This document shows positions 45,216-54,669 of a stretch of 64,000 bases of DNA, piece after piece (positions within the stretch are counted from its first letter, which is position 1; the number at the start of each line of letters is the position of its first letter). The DNA is taken from the NCBI GenBank assembly GCA_025463055.1, contig JAOAPV010000114.1:1-64000 (forward strand), in the 5' to 3' direction. The notes under the pieces were generated by a model. It made no database searches. It was not told the origin of the DNA and saw nothing but the letters and a program-made list of their open reading frames with translations. The stretch comes from Candidatus Acidiferrum typicum (lineage in GTDB: Bacteria > Acidobacteriota > Terriglobia > Acidiferrales > UBA7541). Both the position numbers and the translations under genes were made by a program.

Positions 45216-45926
45216 TCAGGTATTCGCGGCCAGCTTCACTGCGTGGTCGCGGGTCGATGGTTCCAAAGGGGGCTGCGTCAGACGTTGCAAGACGCCGGCG
45301 CGCTGGAGCCACTCGCCCGTTTCCGTGCCGCGCAAATCTTCTTGCACTAGAGTTCGCAGGTCAGTTTCATCGTCTACGTCCATTTCGAAACGCGCGTTGC
45401 GGCGGATGAAGATTTGTGCGCCAGCGTGCTGCGCCTCTGCACAATGCTTTGTGAAACTGCCGCTGCCGAAATGCGATGGAAAGAGAGTCGGCGGCGTGCG
45501 TAGGATCGCGTTCGTCCCGGTGCCGTCTCGCGATGGGACAATCACCAAGGCGGGAGCGTCGTATTCGAGGGCGAGCAGTTCGTCGATGTCGCTCGATTGT
45601 ACGAGGGGAACGTCCAGCGGCAGGCGCAGCAATGCGGTGACTCCGCACCCGGCGCAATGCCGTGACGCGGCGTCCACCGAAACACTTTCGGAAATTTGCT
45701 GCTCTTCGCGCAGAAGCTCCCAGCCGTTTTCTTTTGCTGCCTGCATCGCTGGGGCGTAATTCGTTATGACGAAGATCTTGTCCGCTTGGCACACACCGCG
45801 AACCGCGCGAATCGTGTCCGCTAGCATGGCTTGCGCGAGGCCAAAGCGTTCTTCGGGATTGAGAAACGGAGCGAGGCGCTTCTTTGCTTGGCGCAAGTCC
45901 TTAATGGGTAAAAGCAGTGCGCGCAT
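45216..45926 (-). CDS. cofC: 2-phospho-L-lactate guanylyltransferase CofC
   Basis: A 236-residue nucleotidyltransferase of coenzyme F420 synthesis that activates 2-phospholactate (or PEP) with GTP. MRALLLPIKDLRQAKKRLAP is the typical N-terminus; LPLDVPLVQSSDID holds the metal-binding Asp and PSRDGTGTNAILRTPP is the family's signature. It lies 9 bp after cofH in the same direction, which fits a small F420 operon. The C-terminal 50 residues look variable. Confidence 0.9.
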   Translation of the reverse strand: MRALLLPIKDLRQAKKRLAPFLNPEERFGLAQAMLADTIRAVRGVCQADKIFVITNYAPAMQAAKENGWELLREEQQISESVSVDAASRHCAGCGVTALLRLPLDVPLVQSSDIDELLALEYDAPALVIVPSRDGTGTNAILRTPPTLFPSHFGSGSFTKHCAEAQHAGAQIFIRRNARFEMDVDDETDLRTLVQEDLRGTETGEWLQRAGVLQRLTQPPLEPSTRDHAVKLAANT

Positions 45927-45935
45927 CGGCTGGCC

Positions 45936-47237
45936 TTAGTACGCGCCTTCGGCGTAGGAAACGTGCGGAGCGTTTTGCAGGAGATTCAACTGAGGCTGCG
46001 CGGGAGTGGTCTGCCCTTCATCGTTGCCGCTAAAGAATTGGCGAATTTTGTATGTAGTCGTTCGCTCCGCGGGGATGCGGCCGATGGAGCGGATCATGCG
46101 CCGGAAATCCTGGGGCGAAACGTATTCGCCGAAGGTTGCGCCGGCAGCTTTCGAAATGTTTTCTTCCATCAGAGTGCCGCTGAAATCGTTGGCGCCGGCG
46201 TTGAGGCACGCGAGCGAAGTTTCGAAGCCGAGCTTTACCCAGGAGACTTGGATATTTTTGATTGCGCCATGCAGTAGAACGCGGGCCAGGGCGTGCACAC
46301 GCAAGTGCTCTTCGAGCCGGGCACCGGGGCGTGCGCCGCCGTGCTTGAAAAGGCGCGTATTTTCATGGATGAAACCGAGGGGCACAAATTCGGTGAACCC
46401 TCCGGTACGTTTCTGAATGGCGCGCAGCAGCAGAATGTGGCGGACCCAATCGGCAGGATCTTCGACATGCCCATACATCATCGTGGAAGTCGTGGGAATG
46501 CCGAGCTCGTGCGCGGTGGTGATGATTTCCACCCAACGCGCGACGGGGAGTTTGTTGGGGCTCAGCTCGCGGCGGACGCGGTCGTCCAAAATTTCGGCGG
46601 CGGTGCCAGGGATGCTGCCGAGACCCTCGTCTTTCATCATTTGGAGATACTCGCCTAGCGGCATACCGGTTTTATCGACGCCGTAGGAAATTTCCATGGG
46701 CGAGAAGGCGTGCACGTGCATGGCGGGAATGGCCTGCTTAATGGCGCGCAAAATGTCTCGGTAGAAGAAGCCGTCGAGGTCGCGCGGCAGGCCGCCCTGG
46801 ATGCAGACTTCGGTGGCGCCAGTTTCCCAGGCTTCGCGTGCTTTGCGGACCACGTCGTCCGGGGAAAGGGAGTAGGCATCGGGCGCACCGGGACCCTTAC
46901 CGAATCCGCAAAAACTGCATCCTACAAAGCAGACGTTGGTGAAATTGATGTTGCGGTTCACGACGTAGGTGACGGGGTCGCCCACAGTTTCTCTCCGCAG
47001 CGCGTCTGCGAAGGAAACTAACGCTTGTAGATCGTCGGCCTGAGCGTTGGCGAGGAGCAATCCCTGATCGAAGGTGAGTTCGCGGCCGGCGCGGCTCGCT
47101 TCCAAGCACCCACGCACCGCGGGAGAGCATGAAGATGAAGAAGCTGGCAATTTCAGATCTTCGGGGTCGGCTCGCATCGGCGGCATCCATGCCTGAGGCA
47201 TCGCGGGGCCTCGAGGGGGGTTGGAAATCACTGACAT
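45936..47237 (-). CDS. cofH: FO synthase subunit 2 (CofH), radical SAM
   Basis: A 433-residue radical SAM enzyme that joins a tyrosine-derived radical to 5-amino-6-ribitylaminouracil to make the F420 precursor. The CX3CX2C cluster is Cys103, Cys107 and Cys110 (CFVGCSFCGFG). GFTEFVPLGFIHENTRL and GTAAEILDDRVRREL distinguish CofH from MqnC/MqnE. I use ATG 47237; a longer upstream frame lacks support. An N-terminal extension of about 40 residues is variable. CofG must be elsewhere in the genome. Confidence 0.9.
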   Translation of the reverse strand: MSVISNPPRGPAMPQAWMPPMRADPEDLKLPASSSSCSPAVRGCLEASRAGRELTFDQGLLLANAQADDLQALVSFADALRRETVGDPVTYVVNRNINFTNVCFVGCSFCGFGKGPGAPDAYSLSPDDVVRKAREAWETGATEVCIQGGLPRDLDGFFYRDILRAIKQAIPAMHVHAFSPMEISYGVDKTGMPLGEYLQMMKDEGLGSIPGTAAEILDDRVRRELSPNKLPVARWVEIITTAHELGIPTTSTMMYGHVEDPADWVRHILLLRAIQKRTGGFTEFVPLGFIHENTRLFKHGGARPGARLEEHLRVHALARVLLHGAIKNIQVSWVKLGFETSLACLNAGANDFSGTLMEENISKAAGATFGEYVSPQDFRRMIRSIGRIPAERTTTYKIRQFFSGNDEGQTTPAQPQLNLLQNAPHVSYAEGAY

Positions 47238-47350
47238 CCTGTATCGTATCAGATGTGGTGTAACGCGACATATCGAATTGCGCAGCACGCTAAGTTCGGT
47301 GCTGGCTTGCGCGCTTTTGGTCCGATACCATATGGCGCGATGGAGCGGCC

Positions 47351-47962
47351 ATGAGTCGCGGCAATGGGATTCTTCTGGGAATCGTGGTCGGTATCGCTCT
47401 GGTAGGGGCTGCCGTTGCATCCCTGCTGCACGGTGGGGTGAGCGCACGCGTGAACCCTTCAGCGCTTGAGATTATGATGGCGCGCGAGGTGCGGCACATG
47501 GCGATTCCCAAGAGCGCGCGCAAGCTGCAGGATCCTGTGACGGACACGCCGGAAAATCTTCGCGACGCGCGGTTACACTTCGCGGATCACTGCGCCATCT
47601 GCCATGCGAATGACGGAAGTTGTGACACTCCATTCGGGCGCAACCTGTACCCAAAGCCGCCGGACTTGCGGGGGGCGCAAACGCAAAAGCTCACCGACGG
47701 CGAAATTTTCTGGATTATCGAAAACGGCGTGCGCTTCACGGGCATGCCGGCGTTTGGCGGCGGACACGGCTCGGAAGAGGATAGCTGGAAGCTGGTGCGC
47801 TTTATTCGGCACCTGCCGCAGCTTACGGCTGAGGAGCGCATGGAGATGGAACAATACAATCCCAAGAGCCTGGGCGACCGCGAAGAGGAACAGGAAGAAA
47901 ACGAGTTTCTTGGCGGTAAGCCGATGCAACAGAAGCCGGAGACGGCGCATCATCATCATTGA
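47351..47962 (+). CDS. Membrane-anchored c-type cytochrome
   Basis: A 203-residue protein with an uncleaved or signal helix (GILLGIVVGIALVGAAVASL) and one haem motif CAICH. The GMPAFGG in the later part can supply the distal Met. The class fits cytochrome_CBB3-type proteins. The C-terminus is acidic and ends with four His. It is divergent from cofH and is followed by a small secreted protein in the same direction. Confidence 0.85.
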   Translation: MSRGNGILLGIVVGIALVGAAVASLLHGGVSARVNPSALEIMMAREVRHMAIPKSARKLQDPVTDTPENLRDARLHFADHCAICHANDGSCDTPFGRNLYPKPPDLRGAQTQKLTDGEIFWIIENGVRFTGMPAFGGGHGSEEDSWKLVRFIRHLPQLTAEERMEMEQYNPKSLGDREEEQEENEFLGGKPMQQKPETAHHHH

Positions 47963-48004
47963 TTGCATGAGATTGCGTTGCTATGGCGGGAGCAGGGGAA
48001 TCTG

Positions 48005-48379
48005 ATGAAAACCTCTATTAGTAAGGCGAATTCGATTAAGACGAAGGTGTATGCGTTGCTTGCAATGGTTGCGCTCGTGGCGAGCGCGGCGCTGGCGCAT
48101 GGTGACAAAAAACACGTGATCGGCACGGTGGAGAAGGTGGGTGCCGATTCTGTTGTGGTCAAGACGGCTGCCGGGAAATCTGTGCTGGTAAAGCTGGTTG
48201 CTTCGACGATGTACGTCTCGCGGGTTGGAAACGAAGATAAGTCCGCCAAACAGGCCGACCTGGCAGTCGGGTACCGTGTCGTAATTCATGCGACGCCAAG
48301 AGGCGAGACGCTTGAAGCTAATGAAATCAGGTTTTCCGCGCCGTCATCATCGGCAGCTACGGCCAAATCGCGAAGCTAG
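48005..48379 (+). CDS. Small exported beta-rich protein
   Basis: A 124-residue protein with a signal peptide ([17 protein letters not shown], then HGDKK) and an AGGGGA ribosome site before ATG 48005. Its core, [20 protein letters not shown] then LVKLV, suggests an OB-like or DUF5666-type barrel. Function is unknown. It follows the cytochrome and precedes the ADOP permease. Confidence 0.65.
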   Translation: MKTSISKANSIKTKVYALLAMVALVASAALAHGDKKHVIGTVEKVGADSVVVKTAAGKSVLVKLVASTMYVSRVGNEDKSAKQADLAVGYRVVIHATPRGETLEANEIRFSAPSSSAATAKSRS

Positions 48380-48516
48380 AATCCCTCCCCACCATAACTG
48401 GAAAAACCAAACAGCGGTATAAGACCGGTCGCGACCCGGCAATGGGATTGCGGATCCATTTCTTCGAGAAACCTTTCCCCACTCACGGACGTATACTTCG
48501 CCAAGGCAGGTGCTTG

Positions 48517-50952
48517 ATGGCAACTCTCTGGCAAGACATCCGTTACGGTCTACGCGTATTGCGTAAATCTCCAGGTTTTACCTTCGTCGCTGTGCTGACG
48601 CTCGCTCTAGGAATTGGCGCCAACACTGCCATTTTTACGATCGTGTACGGCGTGCTGCTTCGCCCGCTGCCATTTCCGCAACCCGAACGCATTGTCATGC
48701 TTGCTGAGAGCTACAAGGAATTAATGGATGAGAAGGGTGTCACAACAACGGAGCTGGAACTACTTCGCCGATACAGCGAACCCTTTGAGTATATCGCCGG
48801 ATACACGCAAGTTGGTTACAACCTGGCTGCGGGAAATGCCTCGGAACATCTGCGCGGCATACCGGTGAGCGCCGAATATTTTCGTGTTTTGGGCGTTCAC
48901 CCAAAGCTTGGCCGCGAATTTCTGGACGAAGAGGATCGCGGGAACGGCCAGCGTGTGGCAATCGTTAGCTACGCTGTTTGGATGCGCCGGCTCGGAGGCG
49001 ACCCCGGCAGCATAGGCAAAACCGTTTTGCTGAACGGTGAGCCATTCACGGTGATTGGGGTAATGCCGCGCGAATTCAATCCGATCGGCGATCAAGGTGC
49101 GTCCGACCGTGGCGCACCGGATGTCTGGACGCCGCTGGCGCTGGTAGCTTGGACTGTGGGCAGCGGAGAAAATATCAGCGTGCTGGCCCGGCTGAAGCCT
49201 GGTGTTAACCGCGCTCAGCTTGCCGCGCGAATGCAGGTCGTAACCGAGAACTTCTGCCGAGAATTCCCAAACGACGTGGGAGCGGAACTGCAGCTCAGCT
49301 TCGTGCCTTATCAACGCATGATCGGATCGGACGAGCGCCCGTATCTTTTTGTTCTGCTCGGCGCGATTGGCTTCGTCTTGCTGATTGCGTGCGCAAATGT
49401 GGCGAATCTGTTGTTGGCGCGCGGCGGCCTGCGCGGCCGTGAGATTTCCGTACGCATCGCGATGGGCGCATCACGTAGCCGGATATTCCAGCAACTGCTG
49501 ACGGAAAGCGTGCTGATTGCGCTTGCCGGCGGTGCGCTAGGTTTGTTTGCTGCGTATCTAGGATTGGGTTCACTGCTGGCCATCGCTCCGATCGATTTGC
49601 CGCGTGCTGAAAGCATTCATCTGGATGGCGCGGCTTTTGCGTTTACGTTTTTTGTTTCGCTGCTGACCGGCGCGGTGTTTGGTTTGTTGCCAGCGTTGAA
49701 GACTTCCGCTGTTAGCGTGAGCGAATCGCTTAAGGAGGGCGGGCGAACAGGGGCATCTGCGGGACGCGCAAGGCTACGCCAGGGACTGGTGATCGCGGAG
49801 TTCGCCATGTCGCTCGTGCTCTTGACCGGCGCTGGTTTGATGATCGCGACGTTTTCGAAGTTGCTGCACACCGACCCGGGATTCAATCCGCGGCCGATAC
49901 TTTCGATGCAGTACTGGCTGATCGGGTCCAAATACAACTCCACGGCAGACATCGACTCGTTTAACCGCGCGCTCATTCAACGGCTTCAGTCTTTACCTGG
50001 AGTCGAGGCGGCGGGTGTGATCGCTGCAGGACTGCCGCTGGAACGCGGCGGAAACAATGGTGTGCGTATTGCGGGGCCTAACGCGGCGGAGTATTACAAC
50101 ACCGACTACCGCGAAGTCTCGCCGGGATACTTCGCCGCGATGCGCATTCCGCTACGACAGGGGCGGTTCATCAGCGATGCTGATTCAGGCAGCGCAGTTC
50201 CGGTGGTAATCGTCAATGAAGAGTTTGCACGGGAGCATTTCGTTGGCCGCAGTCCGTTGGGCGAACACCTTTACGTTAGCGGAGGCTTATTGTGCGAAGT
50301 GGTTGGCGTGGTCGGCGACGTGAAGTCTTATCTTGACCAGCCGGCGCGGCCGACGACGTTCATTTCGTCCGCGCAAGCGTCGTACGGCACTTCCAAGATT
50401 TTCGAGGGGTGGTACCCGCGAAGTCTGGTGCTGCGCGCCAATGTCGAGCCCATCGGCCTCACGCGTACGGTGCGCGACACGTTGGCTAGCGTTGACCCTC
50501 TCGTTCCAACCGGGCCGGCGCGTTCGATGCAGCAGGTGCTGTCGCATTCCATTGCGCTACGCAGCTTTATGATGATGCTGCTCACCTTTTTCGCGGCGCT
50601 CGCGCTGTTGCTGGCTTGTGTCGGAATCTATGGCGTCATCTCCTATGCTGTTTCGCAGCGTACACGGGAAATCGGAGTACGAATGGCGCTTGGCGCACGG
50701 CGCGCGGATGTACTGCGTCTGGTATTGGCGGAAGCCATGAAGCTTATTCTAATCGGCGTGGCAGTCGGCGTCGCTGCCGCGCTTGCATTAACGAAAGCGA
50801 TGGCGAGCCTGCTCTATGGCGTCAGCGCTTCTGACCCGCTCATTTTCTTATCGGTGGTGGCGCTGCTGATGATTGTGTCGCTTGCCGCTTGCTATGTGCC
50901 GGTGCGCCGGGCCATGCGGGTTGATCCGATCGTCGCGCTTCGTTATGAGTGA
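48517..50952 (+). CDS. ADOP-type FtsX/MacB-like permease
   Basis: An 811-residue permease starting at ATG 48517 ([19 protein letters not shown]). It carries two MacB periplasmic domains and two FtsX-like membrane blocks, as seen in acidobacterial duplicated orphan permeases. [20 protein letters not shown] is the hallmark of the first block. [20 protein letters not shown] marks the second. No ATPase gene accompanies it, as is usual for this family. A role in efflux is assumed by family but is not shown. Confidence 0.9.
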   Translation: MATLWQDIRYGLRVLRKSPGFTFVAVLTLALGIGANTAIFTIVYGVLLRPLPFPQPERIVMLAESYKELMDEKGVTTTELELLRRYSEPFEYIAGYTQVGYNLAAGNASEHLRGIPVSAEYFRVLGVHPKLGREFLDEEDRGNGQRVAIVSYAVWMRRLGGDPGSIGKTVLLNGEPFTVIGVMPREFNPIGDQGASDRGAPDVWTPLALVAWTVGSGENISVLARLKPGVNRAQLAARMQVVTENFCREFPNDVGAELQLSFVPYQRMIGSDERPYLFVLLGAIGFVLLIACANVANLLLARGGLRGREISVRIAMGASRSRIFQQLLTESVLIALAGGALGLFAAYLGLGSLLAIAPIDLPRAESIHLDGAAFAFTFFVSLLTGAVFGLLPALKTSAVSVSESLKEGGRTGASAGRARLRQGLVIAEFAMSLVLLTGAGLMIATFSKLLHTDPGFNPRPILSMQYWLIGSKYNSTADIDSFNRALIQRLQSLPGVEAAGVIAAGLPLERGGNNGVRIAGPNAAEYYNTDYREVSPGYFAAMRIPLRQGRFISDADSGSAVPVVIVNEEFAREHFVGRSPLGEHLYVSGGLLCEVVGVVGDVKSYLDQPARPTTFISSAQASYGTSKIFEGWYPRSLVLRANVEPIGLTRTVRDTLASVDPLVPTGPARSMQQVLSHSIALRSFMMMLLTFFAALALLLACVGIYGVISYAVSQRTREIGVRMALGARRADVLRLVLAEAMKLILIGVAVGVAAALALTKAMASLLYGVSASDPLIFLSVVALLMIVSLAACYVPVRRAMRVDPIVALRYE

Positions 50953-50986
50953 CGATCAGAGTTCACGCGTTGCCTGCACTTGCGGC

Positions 50987-52009
50987 CTACAGGCCCAGAT
51001 GGTCGAGTTGGTAGCGGCCCTTGGCGATGATTTGGTCTTGATCGATCCAGACATCGCAGTTGCGCGTTAGGACGTCTACATGGGTGCGGGATTTCCAGTT
51101 GGCGTGGGTCTGGCTGCCATAAGGGTCACCGAAGGCGATGTGCACGCCGGGAAACTTTTCGTCCTGCAAAAGGATGCCGATCATTTCCGAGAGGCCAAGG
51201 TTGGTGCCGAAGGCAAGCTCGCCGACGCGATCACTGTTTTCGTCCGTGTGGCAGTAGTCCCAAAATTCCTGTTCTAGATCTTTGCGTTCGCAGTCGACGT
51301 GCTTCAGGCGGGCGCCCTCGATTTCGAGGACCATCGGCGTGCGCCGTAGGTCGCCGTATTTGCCGTTGAAATGATCGCCGGCGGTGGCGTCGCAAACGAA
51401 CGTACCGTCAACCGTAGCGGGCGTGGTGAAAACTTCGCCTGCCGGCAAATTCGACCAATAACGCGGACTGATTAGGCCGCTGGTTTTGACCCAGTCGAGC
51501 CCGCGGTCGAAGTGGGCGGCGAATTCAGTGCCGGCCTCAGTTTTTACGGTGAGAGTTTCGGCGCGGAGCATGCGTTCGCGCAGCTTGTCGCTGAGACGGT
51601 CGACCATGCGGTAATCGGCGCGCATGCCTTGCCGCATGATTTCCGGAGTTACGCCGACCATGTGAGCGTAGCGGATTTGACGGCGCTCGACGACTTTGAC
51701 GATGGCCATGCGCGCGGTGAGTTCGCCGGGCTGCGGGTTCATGCACAGGACGCCGACGTCTGCGGTTTCAAGGGCCTCGAGGACGGGAGCTGGCGCGGCC
51801 TTCAACGGCCGGGGGCCGAATTCTTCCAACAATAAGCCGGTGTAGTCTGCACGAACTTTGGCGAGCGCTGCCGCGAGGCTCGCGGCGACGGCGCGGCTCG
51901 GCTCGTCTGCAATTAGAGCGACGCGTTCGCCAGGTTTGACGGCGAGGCAAGTTTCGATCGCGTTCTTCGCGCCGGGGAGTAGGTCTGGTGAGGCCGGGCC
52001 AAAGTTCAT
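50987..52009 (-). CDS. M29-family aminopeptidase
   Basis: A 340-residue metalloaminopeptidase-like protein. The M29 (AmpS) family is recognised from SNLPAGEVFTTP, VGELAFGTN and PGVHIAFGDPYG followed by TxAxW and HxD, where the metal ligands sit. It removes N-terminal residues from peptides in the cytoplasm. It lies about 95 bp downstream of the three ligase genes on the same strand and could hydrolyse their product (inference). Confidence 0.82.
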   Translation of the reverse strand: MNFGPASPDLLPGAKNAIETCLAVKPGERVALIADEPSRAVAASLAAALAKVRADYTGLLLEEFGPRPLKAAPAPVLEALETADVGVLCMNPQPGELTARMAIVKVVERRQIRYAHMVGVTPEIMRQGMRADYRMVDRLSDKLRERMLRAETLTVKTEAGTEFAAHFDRGLDWVKTSGLISPRYWSNLPAGEVFTTPATVDGTFVCDATAGDHFNGKYGDLRRTPMVLEIEGARLKHVDCERKDLEQEFWDYCHTDENSDRVGELAFGTNLGLSEMIGILLQDEKFPGVHIAFGDPYGSQTHANWKSRTHVDVLTRNCDVWIDQDQIIAKGRYQLDHLGL

Positions 52010-52104
52010 GTCGTTATTTTAGCGTAGGATTGCGGCAAGATTACAGTGGGATGTGTTGTAGTGCGTGGAATTTCTCACTTTGTTCGGATCACGATTTGTA
52101 ACCA

Positions 52105-53529
52105 CTAATTATTAGCGGTGCGCGGTGTCACACGAAAGGCGGGGACTTGGCCGCCTCCGGAGGTTACGTTGGCTAGGCCCGTGGCGCTGAGACGGGTAAG
52201 GAAACCGCACAGCTTGCCGCGAAATAAGTAGGGGGCGAAGTCGACGAGCATGTCGCGAAATTCGACTGTCTTGTCCGGCGTGATGTAAGGGAAGATCTCG
52301 CGGCGAATGGGGATGCGTTCCTGCACAATCCAAGCGCCGCCTTGTTCGCCGGACTTGGTGGCACCGGGCCTCGTGGCGGAAACCGCGCGCTCGATGGCTT
52401 GATCCCAATCTTGCTCGCTGGTTTCCCAGCCGAGAGTGACGCCGGAGCCGCCGTATTCGTCGCTAGGCTTGAGCACGAGATTCGAACGGTTTTTGCGGAT
52501 AAAATCGAGCAGCTCGATGTGGTCGCCGTAGCGCGCTGTGCCGGTGTCCTCTACGACGCGGGTCCAAGGGATGTGATGGCGAATCAGCTCGCGCTCGTGA
52601 TGCGAAAACAATGCGCCATTACGTTCGTCGGTGATGACGGCGAAAAAGGCCTTCACGTGCGGGATTTTGCAACGGAAGGTGTTGGCGACGCAGACGGCAT
52701 TGGCTGCGTAGGCTTTGACCAGGGCTTCGCATTCTTTAGGGCGCGCGACGATGTCGTTGATTAGTACACGGCGGTAAACGAGATCGATCTTCACGCCGTG
52801 GGCCGTGAGAGCTTTTCCATCGAAGACCAGATCGCGCGGATCCGCGAGCACCACGGGCACGCCCATTCTCTCAAAGCGCTCCTTCAGGATCTCGAATTCG
52901 CTCCAAGTGGGGACTTCGCGCCAGTCGACAATGGCCATTTGCGGCCGCTTGGATGTTCCGCCCCAATCGAGGTAGCTCATGACCAGCGCGTCCAGAAGCT
53001 TGGCGCTGAGCGGATAACTGTGCACTTCGTAGTGCTTCGAGAACTCGGCCATCATCGGGAGATTATTGAAAATTTCCGCTAGCGTTTCGGAGTAGCCAGC
53101 GCCGGCGGGAGATTCGCCGTTGTACTCGGCAGATTTCAGCGAGTCCGGGAGAAGAAAGGCGTCGAGGCGCGAGGCGGTGCTGGCAAAACCATAACCGGCG
53201 TGGAGGCGCGCAAGGCGTTCTTCTTCGGAGCGCAGACGGAATTGCGCGAACAGAGCGCGATCTTCGAGCGCAGCGGCGATAACGCGTTCGCCGAGCGCGG
53301 CGATCGTTTCGGCGACGGTGCGAACGCGCTGCTCGTCTTCCGGTGAAAGAAAAAATGGGCGGAGGAAAGGGCAATGGACGCGATCACCGAAGGTGAGTTT
53401 AGCGCCCCGCAGCTGCTCGAAAAATCGTTCCGCGAAACGTTGCGAATTGCCGAGCGCGGGAAGGAGTGCTTCGCGCCAGTGTTCGGCGGGTTTGGAAGCG
53501 GTCGAGGAGGGGACGGCGGCGCTGGTCAT
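52105..53529 (-). CDS. Circularly permuted ATP-grasp ligase
   Basis: A 474-residue protein that matches the circularly permuted ATP-grasp type. The N-terminal region has SAEYNGESPAGAGYSETLAE; the ATP-grasp core shows NLVLKPSDEYGGSGV and AWIVQERIP, with acidic metal ligands further on. Such enzymes link a carboxylate to an amine in peptide-like molecules. Its ATG overlaps the stop of the upstream ATP-grasp gene by 4 bp. With that gene and the GCS2-like ligase it forms a compact three-ligase set. Substrates are unknown. Confidence 0.8.
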   Translation of the reverse strand: MTSAAVPSSTASKPAEHWREALLPALGNSQRFAERFFEQLRGAKLTFGDRVHCPFLRPFFLSPEDEQRVRTVAETIAALGERVIAAALEDRALFAQFRLRSEEERLARLHAGYGFASTASRLDAFLLPDSLKSAEYNGESPAGAGYSETLAEIFNNLPMMAEFSKHYEVHSYPLSAKLLDALVMSYLDWGGTSKRPQMAIVDWREVPTWSEFEILKERFERMGVPVVLADPRDLVFDGKALTAHGVKIDLVYRRVLINDIVARPKECEALVKAYAANAVCVANTFRCKIPHVKAFFAVITDERNGALFSHHERELIRHHIPWTRVVEDTGTARYGDHIELLDFIRKNRSNLVLKPSDEYGGSGVTLGWETSEQDWDQAIERAVSATRPGATKSGEQGGAWIVQERIPIRREIFPYITPDKTVEFRDMLVDFAPYLFRGKLCGFLTRLSATGLANVTSGGGQVPAFRVTPRTANN

Positions 53530-54575
53530 CTGACTTTGGCTCCGACGCGATCGGTTTGCGGGCCTGCGCTCAGCGGGGCAGACGAGGAGGTGGTCACCTG
53601 GCGAGCTGAGGCTTTTGGCGCGGCGGTAAATCCCGACGGGGCGCCGAGGCCGAGCATTTCTTCCCAGCGGGGCCAGGTGTTGGCGACGTTGCCATGGAGA
53701 GCGCGATCGATGACTAGCTTGGCCATTTTTTCCACGACGTGCTCGAAATAAAACTCGGTGATGCGATCGCGTTCCATGTCGGGCGCGGGATTCAGGAAAT
53801 CGATGGCGTAGGGGACGCCGTCTTTTATGGCGAACTCGATGGTGTTCATCTCGTAGCCGAGGGCCTGATTGATCGTCTGCGCGTCTTTGACGATGCGGGC
53901 GCCGAGATCTTTCGAAAGATATTCGTGCTCGATGAGATAGCGGCGCTCCTTAGGATCGTAGCGGACGGGAGTGATGTCGTTTTTGCCGAAGGTGAAGCAG
54001 CGCACGTAACCGGTGAAGTCGATGAATTCCTGCAGGGTCATGCAGTACGGCGATGTTTTGTCGTAGGCGGCAAGGAGCTCCTCTTTGTTGCTGACTTTGT
54101 AGACGTGTTTCCAGCCACCGCCGGAGAACGGTTTCAGAATGGCGGGCCGGCCGACGTAATCGAGCAGGCCCTCCCAATCGACGGGATATGTGAGGTTGTG
54201 AAGTGATTCCGAGGTGATGTCGACGTCGGTCGGATAGCCCTTTTGCGGGAGGAGGACGGTTTTCGGAATAGCGATGCCGAGCTTTGCGGCGACGGAATAG
54301 TTGAAAAATTTGTCGTCGGCGGTCCACCAGAAGGGATTGTTGATGACGTAGGTCCCTTGCAGTACGGCGTGCTTGAGGTAGCCGCGATAATATTCGACTT
54401 CGTGAGAGATGCGGTCGACGATGACGGAATATTCGGCGGGCTCGTTCATGCGCGTGCCGCCGAGCTTGGCGAATTCGGCGGCGACGCCGTCGGCTTTGCC
54501 AAGTTGGTTCACCTTGACGATGAACGCGGGAGGGAAGCTATATTCGCGGCCGCAGAGAAGGCCTACTTTCTTCAT
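53526..54575 (-). CDS. ATP-grasp ligase
   Basis: A 349-residue ATP-grasp protein. It begins MKKVGLLCGREYSFPPAFIV. The glycine-rich loop is ILKPFSGGGWKHVYKV and the acidic metal site is MNTIEFAIKDGVPYAIDFLN. The N-terminal region is of the RimK/carbamoyl-phosphate type. A strong AGGAG site lies 7 bp before the ATG. The final 50 residues (Ala/Ser/Thr-rich) look disordered. It should form an amide from an acyl-phosphate. Operon with the two other ligases. Confidence 0.8.
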   Translation of the reverse strand: MKKVGLLCGREYSFPPAFIVKVNQLGKADGVAAEFAKLGGTRMNEPAEYSVIVDRISHEVEYYRGYLKHAVLQGTYVINNPFWWTADDKFFNYSVAAKLGIAIPKTVLLPQKGYPTDVDITSESLHNLTYPVDWEGLLDYVGRPAILKPFSGGGWKHVYKVSNKEELLAAYDKTSPYCMTLQEFIDFTGYVRCFTFGKNDITPVRYDPKERRYLIEHEYLSKDLGARIVKDAQTINQALGYEMNTIEFAIKDGVPYAIDFLNPAPDMERDRITEFYFEHVVEKMAKLVIDRALHGNVANTWPRWEEMLGLGAPSGFTAAPKASARQVTTSSSAPLSAGPQTDRVGAKVR

Positions 54576-54669
54576 GACGTGCTCCTAAAAAGGACTTCGC
54601 GATCTTTCGCGTGTTGCTCCGTGCATGGGACGCGCCTGCAAGTTGCTGGCGGTACGCTGCCGCCTTTCC

